Source: Apostichopus japonicus (Eukaryota; Echinodermata; Holothuroidea; Aspidochirotida; Stichopodidae). Taken from it: a stretch of DNA of 64,000 nucleotides. The DNA lies in assembly GCF_037975245.1 (NCBI RefSeq), contig NC_092568.1:10071501-10135500 (forward strand), written 5' to 3'. Positions 25,001 through 41,216 of this stretch are shown here, piece by piece. The notes beneath the pieces are model-generated. The model saw nothing but the letters and a program-made list of their open reading frames with translations. It was not told where the DNA came from and ran no database searches. The position numbers and the translations under genes were made by a program. How positions within the stretch are numbered: position 1 is the stretch's first letter; every line of letters starts with the position of its first letter.

Positions 25001-27290
25001 GTCTCTTTGTCCATTTTTTAAAATCATTTCTGTAATCATTTCCATAGTGAAAGTTTTTATGACAATCTTTTGTTTTCTTAATTATAGCTTTCAAAATGTT
25101 AAAACAACATGTTAGCAGAGAAAGTTGAAAAAATATGACAAAAAATATTAGCAATGTAAAATGCAACAACATGTTATATTCTATTTAAACAAAGATGATA
25201 CTAATTAACTCGTCTATCATGTAGGATACTACAAACAAACAAAGAAATCAAGAAATAGTCTAGAAACGTTCAAAATCTAAAACAAATGGTTCTGTGACGT
25301 CATATGTTGCGTGAGGTTAGGCTCAAGCTGTCTTAGTTGCGTTCGTGATTGGATTACTTCACCAGATTCGAAACTACGTCATCACGTACATGCGCAGTTG
25401 AAGTTGTTCGACTATCAAACTATTAGTGTTGATTTTCGATAGGTGATAACTTTAGGATGGTATATACCTGCTCCGTAAGTTAAACTTCAAACAGCAAGTT
25501 ATTGTTTTTTGCCAAAGTCATCGCATCGATATCAGAATAAATTCATATTATTAACGAAATAACGAGACTGAACACAAGCAGTGACACACACACGCTCACA
25601 CACACACATGTACACACACACAGTCACCCACACGGAAATACACAAGAACAACAAACAACTCATGCAGTTCAGTGACCGCAGTATAAGTTCAATGTAACTG
25701 AAAACTGAGGTAAATGACTTCACATTTATAAGACCTATTTAAAATCATTTGAAATGCCTTTGTGCTTATATTAGGTATATAAAAGCCAACGTCAAGTGTT
25801 GCAACATTTCCGAATTGCACCAGACTATACAGAGAGGGGGGGGGGGTAAATTTATGATATTACAAACAAATAAAGAATCCCCTGTTTTGAATCCCATGCA
25901 CTTTCAAAAGTAAATTGGCTGATGGTAATTTTATTGTAGTGATTCTCAATGGATTTGGTTTCGTAAAGTTTAATGCTAATTGTAGCGTAAAGGATCTCCA
26001 CCTTTCTCTCTCTCTTTCTTTCTTCTCATTTCTTCTCATTGTTTTTCGGGTTATATCTTGACTTTCGAAATCACACCTTCCTTTTTACGATTGCAAACAT
26101 GAAGGAGAAGGTTTTTAATTGTTGTCACCCGAGGAAAACAGAAACAGTACGACGCCAATTAGCGCTAATTACGCGTCTCAATAACCAAACGTATAACTTC
26201 CCGAGTCTGTAATTGTAGTCATGATTAAAACGGCGATTAGACACGAAGATATTGTCTAGTTTAAAAATTGTATCATTTAATTTTCTGGTCAGTGATTAGA
26301 CACGGAAGAGCATTCTATATATAAGTATAATTTTTTGTTTTTTGTTATTGAGATGTTAGTAATTTGTCTTTTTCGATGATTTATAATTTTTTTTAAAGTA
26401 ACATCTTTTGGCTTTTGATTGGTAATTTTAATAAATTTTGTATGGGTATTTCTCAAAATAAGGTTGCATTTGGGCAAACGGAGGCTACCTCTCCTTCGTT
26501 GTTTTGCCCCCAAAAAATGTAACTGGACAAGCACTTGAGTATGTTACGTGCTTTGCAACATTAAGTAGCCCAGACATTTATTTCCCTTCATATTAATTAG
26601 TACGGTATTAGTCATGGAAAAATGTCAAAATCAAAATTCGACTATTTTTGAATTCACTATTTGAACGTTACTGTATTGTTGTTAGCACGAAACACATATC
26701 AAGCAAAGGCTTAGTCAAGAAAGTCAAGTATATGAGAACAGGCATCTGTGTTACAATGTCATGCGGTGATATTTTTTTCACCGCGTCGAAGAAATACACT
26801 GTAGGGGATTTCCCTTACATCATGAAAGCGCGTATTCAGCGTTCATTTCAATCTTTTTCAGTTGATAGGAAAGGTTCGTATCTTGTATTTTCTATTTTTG
26901 TTCTATGTCATGCAATCTTTATTTGTGGTGGCTTATCCGATTTTACAAGGAAGGGAAAAGAGAGAATTTGGTAGAAGAGAGTTGATAGGATAGTTTTTAT
27001 ATGAGAGAAGAGACACAAGGAATAACTCAGAAAATAAAAATCACTTCCAATCTGCGATGATTCCGTAAATTATTTTATGTGTGGCCACGAAACCCTGCAT
27101 TCAATTTAATGATTACATTTTCACATTCGATAGCCACATGCAGATGCATCTATACATGTATTAACCCTATATATATTCCCCTTCAGTGATACAGGTACAC
27201 TAGTAGCATAAACTGAGTTTGTGTTTCGTTTTTATGTGGTTTTGTATTGCATGCAATTCTTTTCCCAAACAGAATTTTCTACCAATATTA
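22054..27290. other. intergenic DNA, no supported gene
   Basis: G or C tracts near 23089-23101, 23478-23488, 24420-24430, 24913-24931 and 25838-25848; (CA)n near 25585-25630. Exact TGACGTCA sites at 23066, 23288 and 25295, the first two 222 bp apart. ORFs up to 112 codons have AT-rich composition and no domain. Confidence 0.6.
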
Positions 27291-27380
27291 GATTATATAT
27301 AGCCTATATATATATATATATATATATAGCCTATATATATAGCCTATATACATAGCCTATATATATAGCCTATATATATC

Positions 27381-27422
<42 letters not shown>
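27291..27422. repeat. compound (TA)n array with TAGCCTATA interruptions
   Basis: Same architecture as 10442-10650: TA runs broken at short intervals by TAGCCTATA. Confidence 0.95.
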
Positions 27423-27423
<1 letters not shown>

Positions 27424-29293
27424 CGCTTTTTCGCCACAACTTGTTTATTTTTCTCACACGTGTTGCTTGTTCTTTAATAATGCTCAATACAGGTTAAAAA
27501 AAACTGAAAATTGTTTACGTAGACTTCCGAAATGTTAATTGTTTTATACCGCCATCTCCAATACAACCCCCCATCCTCCCCACCACATCCTCACAGCATT
27601 TAGTCGTGGCGCACCAGGTCCCTTTATCCTGTAACTTGATGCTTAATTTCCGGAAATTGCCGACATCTTCTGGATTCAGAGTTTTTCCAGGCTTAAACAG
27701 TACCCATTGTCACCGTATGGGAGGGGTATGGGAACGCCATTTATATTGGAATACTATTATGTACGTCGGCATACGTCGGCATATCGGCTGCACGTAGGTA
27801 GGGTACACTGATATCTGCTTATATACATCCCCTGCCCCCCCCCCCCACCTACATCCCACCTCCCATCCCAATATTCGCCGATCCTGCAGGAACGTCTGCA
27901 TATATAGTGCATGCTGAACCCAAATCAAGAAGACAGTTCTTCAAGTTTTTTTCGAGAACCTTTCAATATCTAAAGTTTCTAACATCTGTCAACGGCTATT
28001 ATTTTTGAATTTTGACTCTCAGCTAATATGAGAAATAAATGGAGAACAAATACCTCCCTACTGGCTGACAGAGAAATGTTTCTTTCTATTATATATATAA
28101 TAAAAAGAGGACTGCAGAATTCAATGTGCAAATGTATTTTTCTGCCGTTTTTAATGTGGTTGTCATGCGATATTGACTATGTGCGTGATTGATTATCAAT
28201 AGATAATTTTATATCCACTATTAGTGTTAAGTATTTACTCCTTTTTGATGAATTAATAACCACATCAAAGGGAGAGAAAGTCAGTGGGTGAAACTAAACC
28301 GCAATGCAGCGGCACGAGTCAAAGGGCCCACGACAGTTTCCCTGTATATATACATACTTATATATAACCATATACATTTTGCTGAAAATACCAGCACTAT
28401 TTAACAGCGAACTCAAATTTATATTAGAATGTTTACATACTTCAACACTTGGGTTGACTGGGTTAGACAGACGAAATCACTTTCAAATGTGGTTCGACTT
28501 TTAAACAGTGAAAATATAACATTACGTCGGTCATAAGTTACAGGATTAAAACAATAGCGGTAAACATTAAAAGTTGTAACAGTTTGGTAATTTTTAATTG
28601 AATTTCTGGTCAACTTTTGAGAAAATGTAAGTCTGTGTATATATACGGAGTTATAATACTTCCATACCTCTATGTCGTCTGAGCAGCGTATATCGCACAA
28701 AACATAATGTTATACAAATACAGAAGACACGCATAACACTATTATGGATGAGGGAAATATTCTATACTGTTAGTTGAAAAAAACAAACACCCACTCCAAT
28801 ATTTTGTTCCTCGTTCTTGATATGATTGTTTATTTGATTAGCCCTTCCCTTTTTTCTAGAAAATGAATCACAGTATTCTGTGACGTCATCCTAGCAAATT
28901 TTCTTCCACGGATTTACTTTCCTATATTAATATATTGCTTGATGTTGATACGTCCTTTGGAATGTGGTATATTACGATTTTTTTGGGGGGTGGGGGAGGG
29001 GTTCATTTAGAACTTCTCCTTTATGGAAATTGTTTGTAAAATTATTACTTTCCGTATTCGTCACCATTCGCACTTTACACAGTAAATATGAAGACTTTGC
29101 GGCGAAATTGCCATAAAGATATCACTAACTTAGCTGTTGCCAAATGCATCCATATATTGTCACCAAAGTAGAAAAAAAAACCATTCTAACTAAAGGTGCA
29201 GAAAATTCCAAGAAAGGTTTGTTAAACATTGAACCGCAACCACGGAAATTATTTACCTTAACAGCACAGTGTGCCACATTATAGTAACTAAGC
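27423..29293. other. intergenic DNA, no supported gene
   Basis: C tract at about 27835-27846, TGACGTCA at 28881 and a G-rich run near 28985-29000. No gene supported. Confidence 0.6.
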
Positions 29294-29532
29294 AATGTCT
29301 TTTTCTTTCATTCTTCTTCTTCTTGTTACTATTTGGGTGTGGGGGGGGGGGGGGTTACTCATATCTTTTCATGTGTGCATGTTTTCTAACAAAAATGAGG
29401 ACAAATGACGTTACACCCTCGTTGCAACAATCGGCAAAGCACCCAAAAACAGCGGTGTCAATTAAAGGTTGCAATCGTAGATACGCGTGCCAAGGTTCCG
29501 ATTCTTCAAGTGTTTATTCATAAACTAAACGA

Positions 29533-29610
<78 letters not shown>

Positions 29611-29633
29611 GTATATATATATATATATATATA
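29294..29633. mobile_element. dispersed repeat family R, copy 1, with (TA)n end
   Basis: 29294-29535 aligns with 38283-38509. Shared words include GGGGTTACTCATAT, TTTCATGTGTGCATGTT, CAACAAAAATGAGGACAAA, CACCCTCGTTGCAACAATCG, AAAGGTTGCAATC and CATAAACTAAAC. Both copies have a long G tract near the left end, and both run straight into a (TA)n array (here 29537-29633) after TAAACTAAAC. Shared simple repeats at the same places mean they travel with the element. No coding function seen on either strand. Confidence 0.8.
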
Positions 29634-30617
29634 AAGGATATTTTTTTCTCACCCCCGTGAAAACACCCCTGTTGTACAAATGATAACAATACACATATAT
29701 AGATAACAACCACGTACAATGAACACGGGAGAACAGGAGAAAGAAATAAAAGTGGGAAGAGGTTAATGTTAATGCAAACAATAGAAGGTCAATGAGAAAG
29801 CTCTGGAAAACATGTCACCATCATAACAATAGGGAAGACCGTTCTTGGCGACAGTCCAAGTTTAATGCGCAGTTCACTTTTCGGTTCAGTGATTGGAAGA
29901 ATGACAATAACTATAAGAGAACGGTTCGATTCGATACTAGTTTGGCAGCAGGACAATTCCAGGTTTTAATCTATCACCACTCCTCCTTACCCCCCAACCC
30001 ACCCTCCAACCCGAGACCCTAGACCTCACCTCACCCTTACGGATTCATTTTTCGGTTTTAAACCGAGCTGTTTTCTTACCCTTTAATGCCAGGTAAACAA
30101 CCTGTGCACTGTCTTATATTTCAGATGTTATAAGGACTAGCCTATTTTTCATAACGCGGATTTATGTTTCTAAACGCGGCTGTCGATTTGGTTATATGTG
30201 TCGTAATCATTTAAGTGACGCATTATTGCATTAATCGAAACAACAAATGAGAACCATGACAACAAAAGCACAATTGTTTGGCATTGGCACCATGGTTACC
30301 ACGCTTCTCCCTTTTTCGTTTCTCGCTCTCATCTCTCATTTTTTTTTTTTTTTGGTTCAACTTGGTTGATTAAGAAATTAAAAATGAAAACAATGAGTCA
30401 GAAACTAAAGCAAATTACAGCAGCGGCCTAGCAACTGAGCAAACTTTTATATTGCGTATTTAACATACAATAGCGTCAGTTTGAATATACAATAGCGATA
30501 GTTTGAAATAAGGTTCAATTAAAACTGCAATGATAAAAGTTTTTCTTCGTCTAATAAGTAATGAATTTGTTTTATGTTTCCATCATACGTTAAAAATATG
30601 GTCTTTCGAGAGTAGTA
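29634..30617. other. intergenic DNA, no feature seen
   Basis: A T tract near 30339-30354; otherwise unique AT-rich DNA. Confidence 0.55.
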
Positions 30618-31134
30618 AACCCCATGCGAACTTGTAGGTGTGGTGGCGGGAAGGGAAGGTAGGGAGAATAATTATCCCCCACGCGAACTTGTAGGTGTGA
30701 TGGTGGGAGGGGAAGGTAGGGAGAATAATTATCCCCAACGCGAACTTGTAGGTGTGGTGGTGGGAGGGGAAGGTAAGGAGAATAATTATCCCCAACGCGA
30801 ACTTGTAGGTGTTGTGGTGGTGGGAGGTAGGGAGGGAAGTTACCTCCCCCCCCACGCGAAGTTGTAGGTGTGGTGGTGGGAGGGGAAGGTAGGGAGAGTA
30901 ATTATCCCCCACGCGAACTTGTAGGTGTTGTGGTGGGGGGAGGTAGGGAGGGAAGTTACCCCCCCCCCCACGCGAAGTTGTAGGTGTGGTGGTGGGAGGG
31001 GAAGGTAGGGACAGTAATTATCCCCCACGCGAACTTGTAGGTGTTGTGGTGGGGGGAGGTAGGGAGGGAAGTTACCCCCCCCCCCCCCACGCGAAGTTGC
31101 AGGTGTGGTGGTGGGAGGGGATGGTAGGGAGAGT
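30618..31134. repeat. 57/59-bp minisatellite with higher-order organisation
   Basis: The landmark GCGAA recurs at 30626, 30683, 30740, 30797, 30856, 30913, 30972, 31029 and 31091. Two monomer types exist. Type A (57 bp) carries GGGGAAGGTAGGGAGA and AATTATCCCC. Type B (59-62 bp) carries GGTAGGGAGGGAAGTTACC and a C tract. Order is A A A B A B A B A, so the right part is a dimer of about 116-121 bp repeated. A-units after B have GCGAAG, the others GCGAAC. The plus strand is G-rich with many G-quadruplex-capable runs. Frame-neutral 57-bp units explain the 109- and 166-codon minus-strand ORFs. Confidence 0.95.
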
Positions 31135-33980
<2,846 letters not shown>

Positions 33981-35728
33981 CCACAATACCAACTAAAAAG
34001 AAGGGCATCAGTCACCCCCCCTCCCCTCCCACCCCTCTTCTCATTATCACGGTAAAGCTAAAGAGTCAATTACCTTTCAAGTATCATATTGAACTTTTAG
34101 CAAAGTACTGGTTATTGAAACATACACACATAAAAACACTTTTGTGTCATAAAAGTTACTTTTCTGTATTACTACTCGGTGGTTTGTTATAGGTAGGGTT
34201 GCCGGGAGGGTGAATTGGTGGTTAAGCAGGGGTTGAAGAGGGGATGCGTCAGTAAATTAATATCTTATTTCTCCACACAATTTGTGTTCGGTAATCAAAT
34301 TTATATATTCTCCCGACCTTTGGTTCGCAACCGATATTATCGTTGCCAAGTTTTTTTTTTTATGTGTGCGTACGTGTGTGTTTCTGTGTGTGTTTACGTA
34401 TAAGGGTGTGTGACAGAGGTGATTATACGCGAGGCACTTATTGACACTTTACAGTGGTACGACAAACTCGCTAAAATCACACGCTTGGCACGCGAATAAA
34501 TATACTTCTCCTTCACAAAGTATACGACACCGTGTGAGTGTCTGACACGCTTGGTTGAATGATTGACCTTATAGGACATGCAAACTACTAGTTGAATGAC
34601 GACGGGCTAACACCTAATTGAACTCAGGTTGTAGGACACGAACACAAGACACCTAAAAACATAAATAAATAGAAGAGGGTTCATAACGTAGGTGATTTTG
34701 AAGAAAATTCCACCCAAGATACAGCCTTCTGATGATAACCAAACAACTTGATCATATACACTCTGAAGTCTTAATCCCAGCCCTCCCCCAAGCCCCTCCA
34801 CCCCCACCCCCAGCCGCCATTAATACATCGAGAATGTGACTGATAATCATGACGATGTTACGTCAAGTCATAGGAAAAGGATAAGATACTGCATGCATGA
34901 TCAGGTTAATTAAAAGGTTCGGAAACTATACGTATATTACGGTAATTCATGGAAACGTTATGCAATCAAGGCATGCGGGCTAAGAGCTTAAAAACGATAA
35001 GAATGCTTGGAAAAGAAGAAAAAACAATCACTACAAAACTTAGCTTCTGATGAGCTTTCCAATACATATATTTAGGTTTATCTTAACTGACTTTATGCAA
35101 ATTATATAATGAATATTCAAAATCAAAACATGGCATGCTATTACGTAGCTTAACTATTGTTCAAAACGCCTTTTTACACTTATGCTTATATTGATAGATA
35201 TGTTCTTTGAGTCGTTGTGGGATAACAAAGGATGCGCGGGTGAGGTCCCCACTTACCCTCTGTACCTATACGGTCTCCACTTACTCCTCTAACATTGATC
35301 TTACCCCCTCTAAAACTCTTACACTCGGTTCCGTTCTTCTCCTTAACCTGTCGTGAACCTGTGTAGCCCTCGTACCATCCTACCGCCGTTCGCCCCTCTT
35401 ACCTTATACCTTACCATCTTGCACGTATACCCATCTGCCTCTTGCCTTTGTGACCTCTCGTACCTCACTTTCCCGCATATGCCCCCCTCCTCTGCCCCGC
35501 CCTCCTTTGCCCTCTAATAAACCGGAATTGATAGAGTGAACCTCACTAAATAACCGACTGCAGGTGATACGATGTGACACATATTGAGAAATCTCTCCAG
35601 TTATTTTCTTTTCACGTGATTCAATCATGTAAATCAAAATTATGCATAAATTAATGCCATCCGATATCGCCTTAACTTGACGCGAGTGTTCTATGCAATT
35701 TCCACTCTGCACTTACTTTCATTACTAG
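33981..35728. other. intergenic DNA upstream of the Ig-like remnant
   Basis: A C-rich run at 34014-34037 and GT-rich DNA at 34365-34395. Any earlier exon of the Ig-like sequence at 35729 should lie here or further left; I could not recognise one. Confidence 0.5.
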
Positions 35729-36120
35729 ATATTTCTTGTTCTAATGATCCATACATCACAGCTTGTCAATGTGCTACATGCGGACCGCATACGATCTTCG
35801 GGCATATATTTCTGCGGCCCGGAAGACATTATGAATACCATATCAGTTCGGCCGGCAGAACCTTACGTTATGGCAAGGAAAACCATGAAATATATATGTA
35901 GGTCGACTTTTGGTATCAGAGTTTGGTGTACTTTTGATGGGATGTATCAGTACAACTGATGAATACAGCTCATGTAGAACCTTCTTCATTTGAACTAACT
36001 ATATTTGATCATATATGGTCACATTGTCATCTCAAGGGAATAGATGCACCTTTAAGTGTTTGGCCCGCGGATTGGGAACAAAATTTCACTTTGGCCCAGA
36101 AGATCTTTTTCATGCCCAAC
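35729..36120 (+). pseudogene. immunoglobulin-domain-like exon, frameshifted
   Basis: A pyrimidine-rich tract ends in CATTACTAG at 35728, a good splice acceptor, and the frame is open right after it to a TGA at 35957. Residues around Cys at 35813 read SSGIYFCG, the classic end of an Ig domain (F strand). A second domain then seems to start: KYIC with Cys at 35897, VW with Trp at 35924. It continues after a frameshift at about 35957 (SSFELTIF, an E-strand-like run) and after a second at about 36013 (GNRCTFKCLA, F-strand-like, Cys at 36057). The two second-domain Cys are about 53 codons apart, normal for an Ig fold. Two frameshifts suggest a pseudogene; sequencing error is an alternative. The Ig reading is from pattern, not a search. 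Confidence 0.4.
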
Positions 36121-36142
36121 TGAACTTGCTATATAGCATCCC

Positions 36143-36180
36143 ATCGTTTTGTTACTGCTACATCGTTTTGTTACTGCTAC
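36143..36180. repeat. 19-bp tandem duplication
   Basis: ATCGTTTTGTTACTGCTAC occurs twice head to tail, with a partial third (CATCCCTTTGTTG). Confidence 0.95.
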
Positions 36181-38282
36181 ACATCCCTTTGTTGTATTAA
36201 TGTCAGTTCCATTTCTTCTATTATTGTAACACCCCCCTGTCCCCCCTCCCCTCCCCGTAGTTGTAATAAACATTTGTCTTATAACTATAATATGTAAGCC
36301 ATCATCACCGTAACATCCAGGTTCTTTCTTTTTTATTACATTTAAAGCAGCATTCTGGGTTGATTTTGTGTAAGTCTTTCTATGCGATATGCTATATGAT
36401 ACTATTAACGCATAACAATGTAGGCCATAAAGTTGCTCTAAAAAGAGCGCATTGACTTTGGTGGACAATATCAGAAAATCGGCTGAGTTCTCAAAACAAT
36501 ATCCAAATTATTCAAAGTGAGACTTGTGTAGTCTTTGTAGCAATTGAAAGTGATTATGTAGGTGAGTAATGCAATTAATCTGATTCGGTCCTCAGAGTCT
36601 CTGCGGTCGGTTTCGCTTTGTATTATGAACAAAAAAAATATTGTCAAAAGCACACAGGATATTTTCATGATGTTCTATTTAGACTTTAACATTCGAAATG
36701 ACACCCAGACTTCTTGCCGGAGGTAGGGGGGCAACAACGTACACTTTCGGGCGCTCACCCCAAGAACCAAATTAAGGGGAACTCAAACTCCCCACCCCCC
36801 CCCCACTGGCGGGCAGAATATTAAAGAACAAAAATCCCAATGAACAGTAGACCTACATGAATATATCACATGTATGTGCGATACAACCTAAGCAGTTGAA
36901 AATTCTTCAACATTTTCTTCAAAAGTTGCAAATTATAGTAGCACCATTTTGCATCTTAACACCATCCATGTGACAAAAGTGACTGCTCAAAAAGCGGGGA
37001 GGGGTTGCCATGCCCCCTCCCTAGATGACGTAACATCTTAGCCTCCTTTTCCCCCACTACAAAACTAGTGGTTGCGCCCCTGGCCGGAAGTAACATGTTC
37101 ACAATGCATAACAAAGATATCGTGCGGACAATATATTGTTGGATGACGTCCAAGGATACTCGTTTGTTCGTGTCGTGGTGTTCATGAAAAACATTTCTGG
37201 TCGAATTCTTAGAAGTTCTCAAACAATGGATTAAAGTTAACTTGTAGACTTGATGTTAGGAGCCGACGTCACTTGATCAACTTTCATAGAGTATTCCAGA
37301 GATTTAGCCTCTTTTAAAGATGGATTTGTTGAAAATCAGGGAATGGGGGTGGGGGATGGGGAGTGGGGGGTTGTGGTGGTGGGAGTGGGAGGAGTATATA
37401 GAATGAAAAACAACACAAAATTTTCCTTTCTAGTGGCAGTATGTCAACACTAAAATACTGTCTGGCGAGTTATCTTGTCAGTGATAACCGTTCTTCGAGA
37501 AAGGAGACTGTAGATATTAAAAGGGAAAATTACTTCCAAGTGTGGTCATGTGACATGATCGTGGAGACTTAAACTGGATATAATGAAACCAACGAAGCTG
37601 AGCAAGGTATTTCTCTTGAATGTGACATAGTGCGAGGGGGCAATAACAAACCGTGTTTGAATATTTCCGTAAATCATTGCTTCGCCCGCATATTTTGGTT
37701 ATCGGACGGCCTGTTGTTGTTTTCCGTATAAACGTTCTGTGGTCAAATCCATGAAATACAAGTACAATCAGAGCAATTAATCAAAGAATCTACTGTGTTC
37801 GGGTCAGTGTATAAGCAAAAGCAATCGTCTTATTTCTGCGTAATTTGGGCCTGTTTCAAGTTCATAATTCCGTTGTTATCGGTCTCGGAAGTCGAACTTT
37901 GTTTACGTGTTCTGTACGACGCTGCTACTATATATATACAGTGTCCTGCTGCACTAACAAATGAGTGAGGGGAATAATATATACTTGGATGGGTGCCACA
38001 TTTAAGGACGGATTAGAAAGCTATATAATGTTAAGCAGAAACTTCGGGGATGAATTCACCGTAAACTGAATAGAGTTGTAACCCGGAACGAAGTAATGAC
38101 AACAACGCAACTTAAGCCCAAACGTGAAGTTGACTGCACTATTTTTATTCGCTAATAAATAAAGAGATCATGGCAATGAATCAAATAGTTACACACACGC
38201 ACACACATATATGTATATGCTATGCCTACCTTTGTATGTATATATATATATATATATATACCCCAGTTATATAACTAATCAA
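36181..38282. other. intergenic DNA, no supported gene
   Basis: C tract at about 36796-36806. A segment near 37015-37095 (GTGGTTGCGCCCCTGG) resembles degraded transposon ends. G-rich, quadruplex-capable run at 37340-37394. Short (TA)n at 38237-38260. Confidence 0.55.
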
Positions 38283-38507
38283 TGTATGTTTCTTTATTCT
38301 TCTTTTCTTGGGGGGGGGGGGGAGGGTTTGGGGGTTACTCATATTAATTTCATGTGTGCATGTTGTGCAACAAAAATGAGGACAAAGACGTTCCACCCTC
38401 GTTGCAACAATCGGGAAAGCACCTAGCACAGCGGTGCCAATCAAAGGTTGCAATCTTAGATACGCATGGGCAAGGTTCCAATACTTCAAGTGGTTTTCCA
38501 TAAACTA

Positions 38508-38574
<67 letters not shown>
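38283..38574. mobile_element. dispersed repeat family R, copy 2, with (TA)n end
   Basis: Homologue of 29294-29633 in the same orientation, about 80% identical by eye. It has G13 at its left, the same CAACAAAAATGAGGACAAA and CACCCTCGTTGCAACAATCG words, and a (TA)n array from 38510 beginning directly after TAAACTAAAC. Confidence 0.8.
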
Positions 38575-38576
<2 letters not shown>

Positions 38577-41216
38577 CGTGTAATAATTGTGATCTTGACA
38601 CTAATTACGTGCTGGTCTGATTGTTTCTCTATTATATCGTACACAATGCCATTTATTCAGATTCACGAAGAATGAATTTAATGGATACAATAGAGAATCC
38701 CATTTTCAATGTCATCTTGTCAATTCGTGGGAGCAACGCAACTGTGTAAACTGTCATAACATATAGTAAATATCATCCCCAGTTAATTAGGTCATTACGT
38801 GCAGTGTACTTCTAGAGTATAATGTCCTCACAAGGTCATAAAGTGTTTGCGTTCTTAAGTCATTAGCAAAGAATGAAAAGTGTCCTCGAAAAGTTCGAAA
38901 TTGACAAAAAGAAAGAAAGAAAGATTGAAGTGTTTTGGGGAAGAATTGTGGCATTTTATTAGCTTTTGCTGGACGTTGATTTCAATTTCTTTATTGTTTA
39001 TTGAAGTTGATGTATTGCCGAAACTGAAGCAGTTACAGATTATTTGCACATTCTGATTGTGTGTGTAAAACTGGCGTCACGGTTCTATGCCATAACGTCA
39101 GTTGGTTTCTTATATTGGTAAAGAAAAGAGCTTAATTTTTAATTAAGAGGTCTGTGACGTATTCAGGAATGATTCAATCAGGGAGGAAAATGAAGTTGGT
39201 CTTAACATCATTCTCCAGAGAAAGTAAACAATCTTCAGGTAGCAACCCTCTACACTTCACGCCACCCTTTCCCACACCCGTCCCCTTCCCCTTCCCTTTC
39301 CCACCCCCACCCCTTCTATAGAGAAACAGTATCAAATTTTGTTTCCTGTCTAGAACAATAAGTATAAAAAATAAAAAAATATGTTAATTAGTTCTGTCAT
39401 GCTCAAGTAACATGTTATATTTTCACTTCCTTAAACAATTTGGCGATAAAGTGAAACTATAGCCTATATAAATATGAAATCGGTTCTCCTTTTGGAAGGG
39501 TTTTTAAACCCACGCACGCTACATGGTTAATAAAATTTCATCACTGCCTGCACTTCCATATAATGTTTTGTTGTACATAAACCCCTATATAATTTACCAT
39601 TGTATGCAAGATGTAACATGGTTTTTTTTTTTTGCGGAAGTGGTCAGCCCGCACATTTTGCAAAATGACTCATTACTGCAGGAAGTTCAAGAATTATTTA
39701 TAGTCTGCTCGGTTGATTAAATTACATTGAAAGGTGGTCGTTCTCATTAAAGGGGATTTAAAATATCGTGTTATAAAAAAAATTGTTACAATCACGTACC
39801 GTACACTGCGAATGTTTCTGATTTAAGAAAATAAAAGTTAAAGAAGGCACTACAATACCGTGGTCTCTTTGTAGATAGGATCCTCATTATAATATGCGGC
39901 ACCTTGAACGCAATTTGAGTTACAGAAATATAACATATACTCATGGGTCAACTCCCCCCACCCTCCCCACCCTCGTCCACTTCAGCCCCCGTCTCTATCC
40001 CTATATGCCTACAAAGGTAAAATACATTTAAAATTTATGCCTAAACATTGAGATTATTTCTATAGTTTTATTCAGGGATATTGACAGCCCCACAATGTAA
40101 GTATAAAAGGCAACCAGACATTTCTCTGTGCCTGTGCGCGGTGGGCCAGGGGTGGGTGGGCTGATACTACGCGTGTATTGGTTAGATGAAAAGTCAATAT
40201 TTGGATCAATATTTTAAATTTCCGGTATGCAGGCTAAACAGATGGGTACGGTCGTTTCTAAACGCGCATCTTACATGTACAACAGACAATATACCCTCAA
40301 AATCATATGTAGAAATATTGCTCCCAGTTCGTCCTAAAAATTAATGCTCTATTTTTTTTCCGGAACTTTCCATCTGCGTTTACATACATGATGAATAAGT
40401 CTCGTTAAGTTCATCGAAACCCCAATCTACCACGGAGAGAACACATACCAGATAGGAATGATGATCATTCAGGGAATCAGCACCCGATACTCAGGTATAA
40501 CAGGCAATATGCCAGCTCGTGTTAGCCACGCGACACACCTGTTGTTCGATCGGGGGATATTGCCGACATACTTGTCCCGCAAGGTAATTCATTCGTAAAA
40601 GGTTCCCGTCAGTGATTTTGATTTGTCACTCACATTTGTCTCATCTTCGTAAAAGCAAAATAAATCCCAACTGTGCGAGTCGTTAACCTTTTAACCCTAA
40701 TTTACGGAGAAACGTCACTATTTGGGTCCAAGTAAAAAATAACGTACGATGGATTTCTTCCGTGTTGCGTATAGGGTCGACGAGAAGCTGGAAACGCAAC
40801 GTTTTCGTATCTGCAGCTATGTATGTATATCATATAGGTAATCATAATGAAAATGCAAAGCTATGGAGCTCCATGGTCAAATTTCATTACAGAACACTGT
40901 TTTAGCACATGGACAGAAGCCTATACACAAACTTTCACGACAGAGGCGGTGGTGAAGACGAAGGGGAGGGGTCGGGTTAGGTGCATAGGTGGGATTACCG
41001 GGGGGGGGGATTGATTGATTAATATCTTGTCTACAAGACGTACGTCATATTTAAACGAAGGACATCTCACATTAAATTAAAGGACCCGGAGAAATATGGG
41101 GTGAATAGCAATGTATTCTCATTCACAATACTATACTTAAGGCAAGATTTCGAGAAGGGCGTGCGGTGACAATTTTCTTCCTCGGGTTCGTTCTGGCTCT
41201 CGGACGCCCCTGGTTG
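38575..41216. other. intergenic DNA, no supported gene
   Basis: C-rich runs near 39255-39315 and 39952-39975; a G tract near 41000-41009. No domain in any ORF. Confidence 0.55.

Noticed and set aside
29405-29781. Tyr-Ile repeat ORFs over (TA)n (also at 17390, 38350, 41861, 47719, 48820)
   Set aside because: Dinucleotide microsatellites read as (TyrIle)n; not genes.
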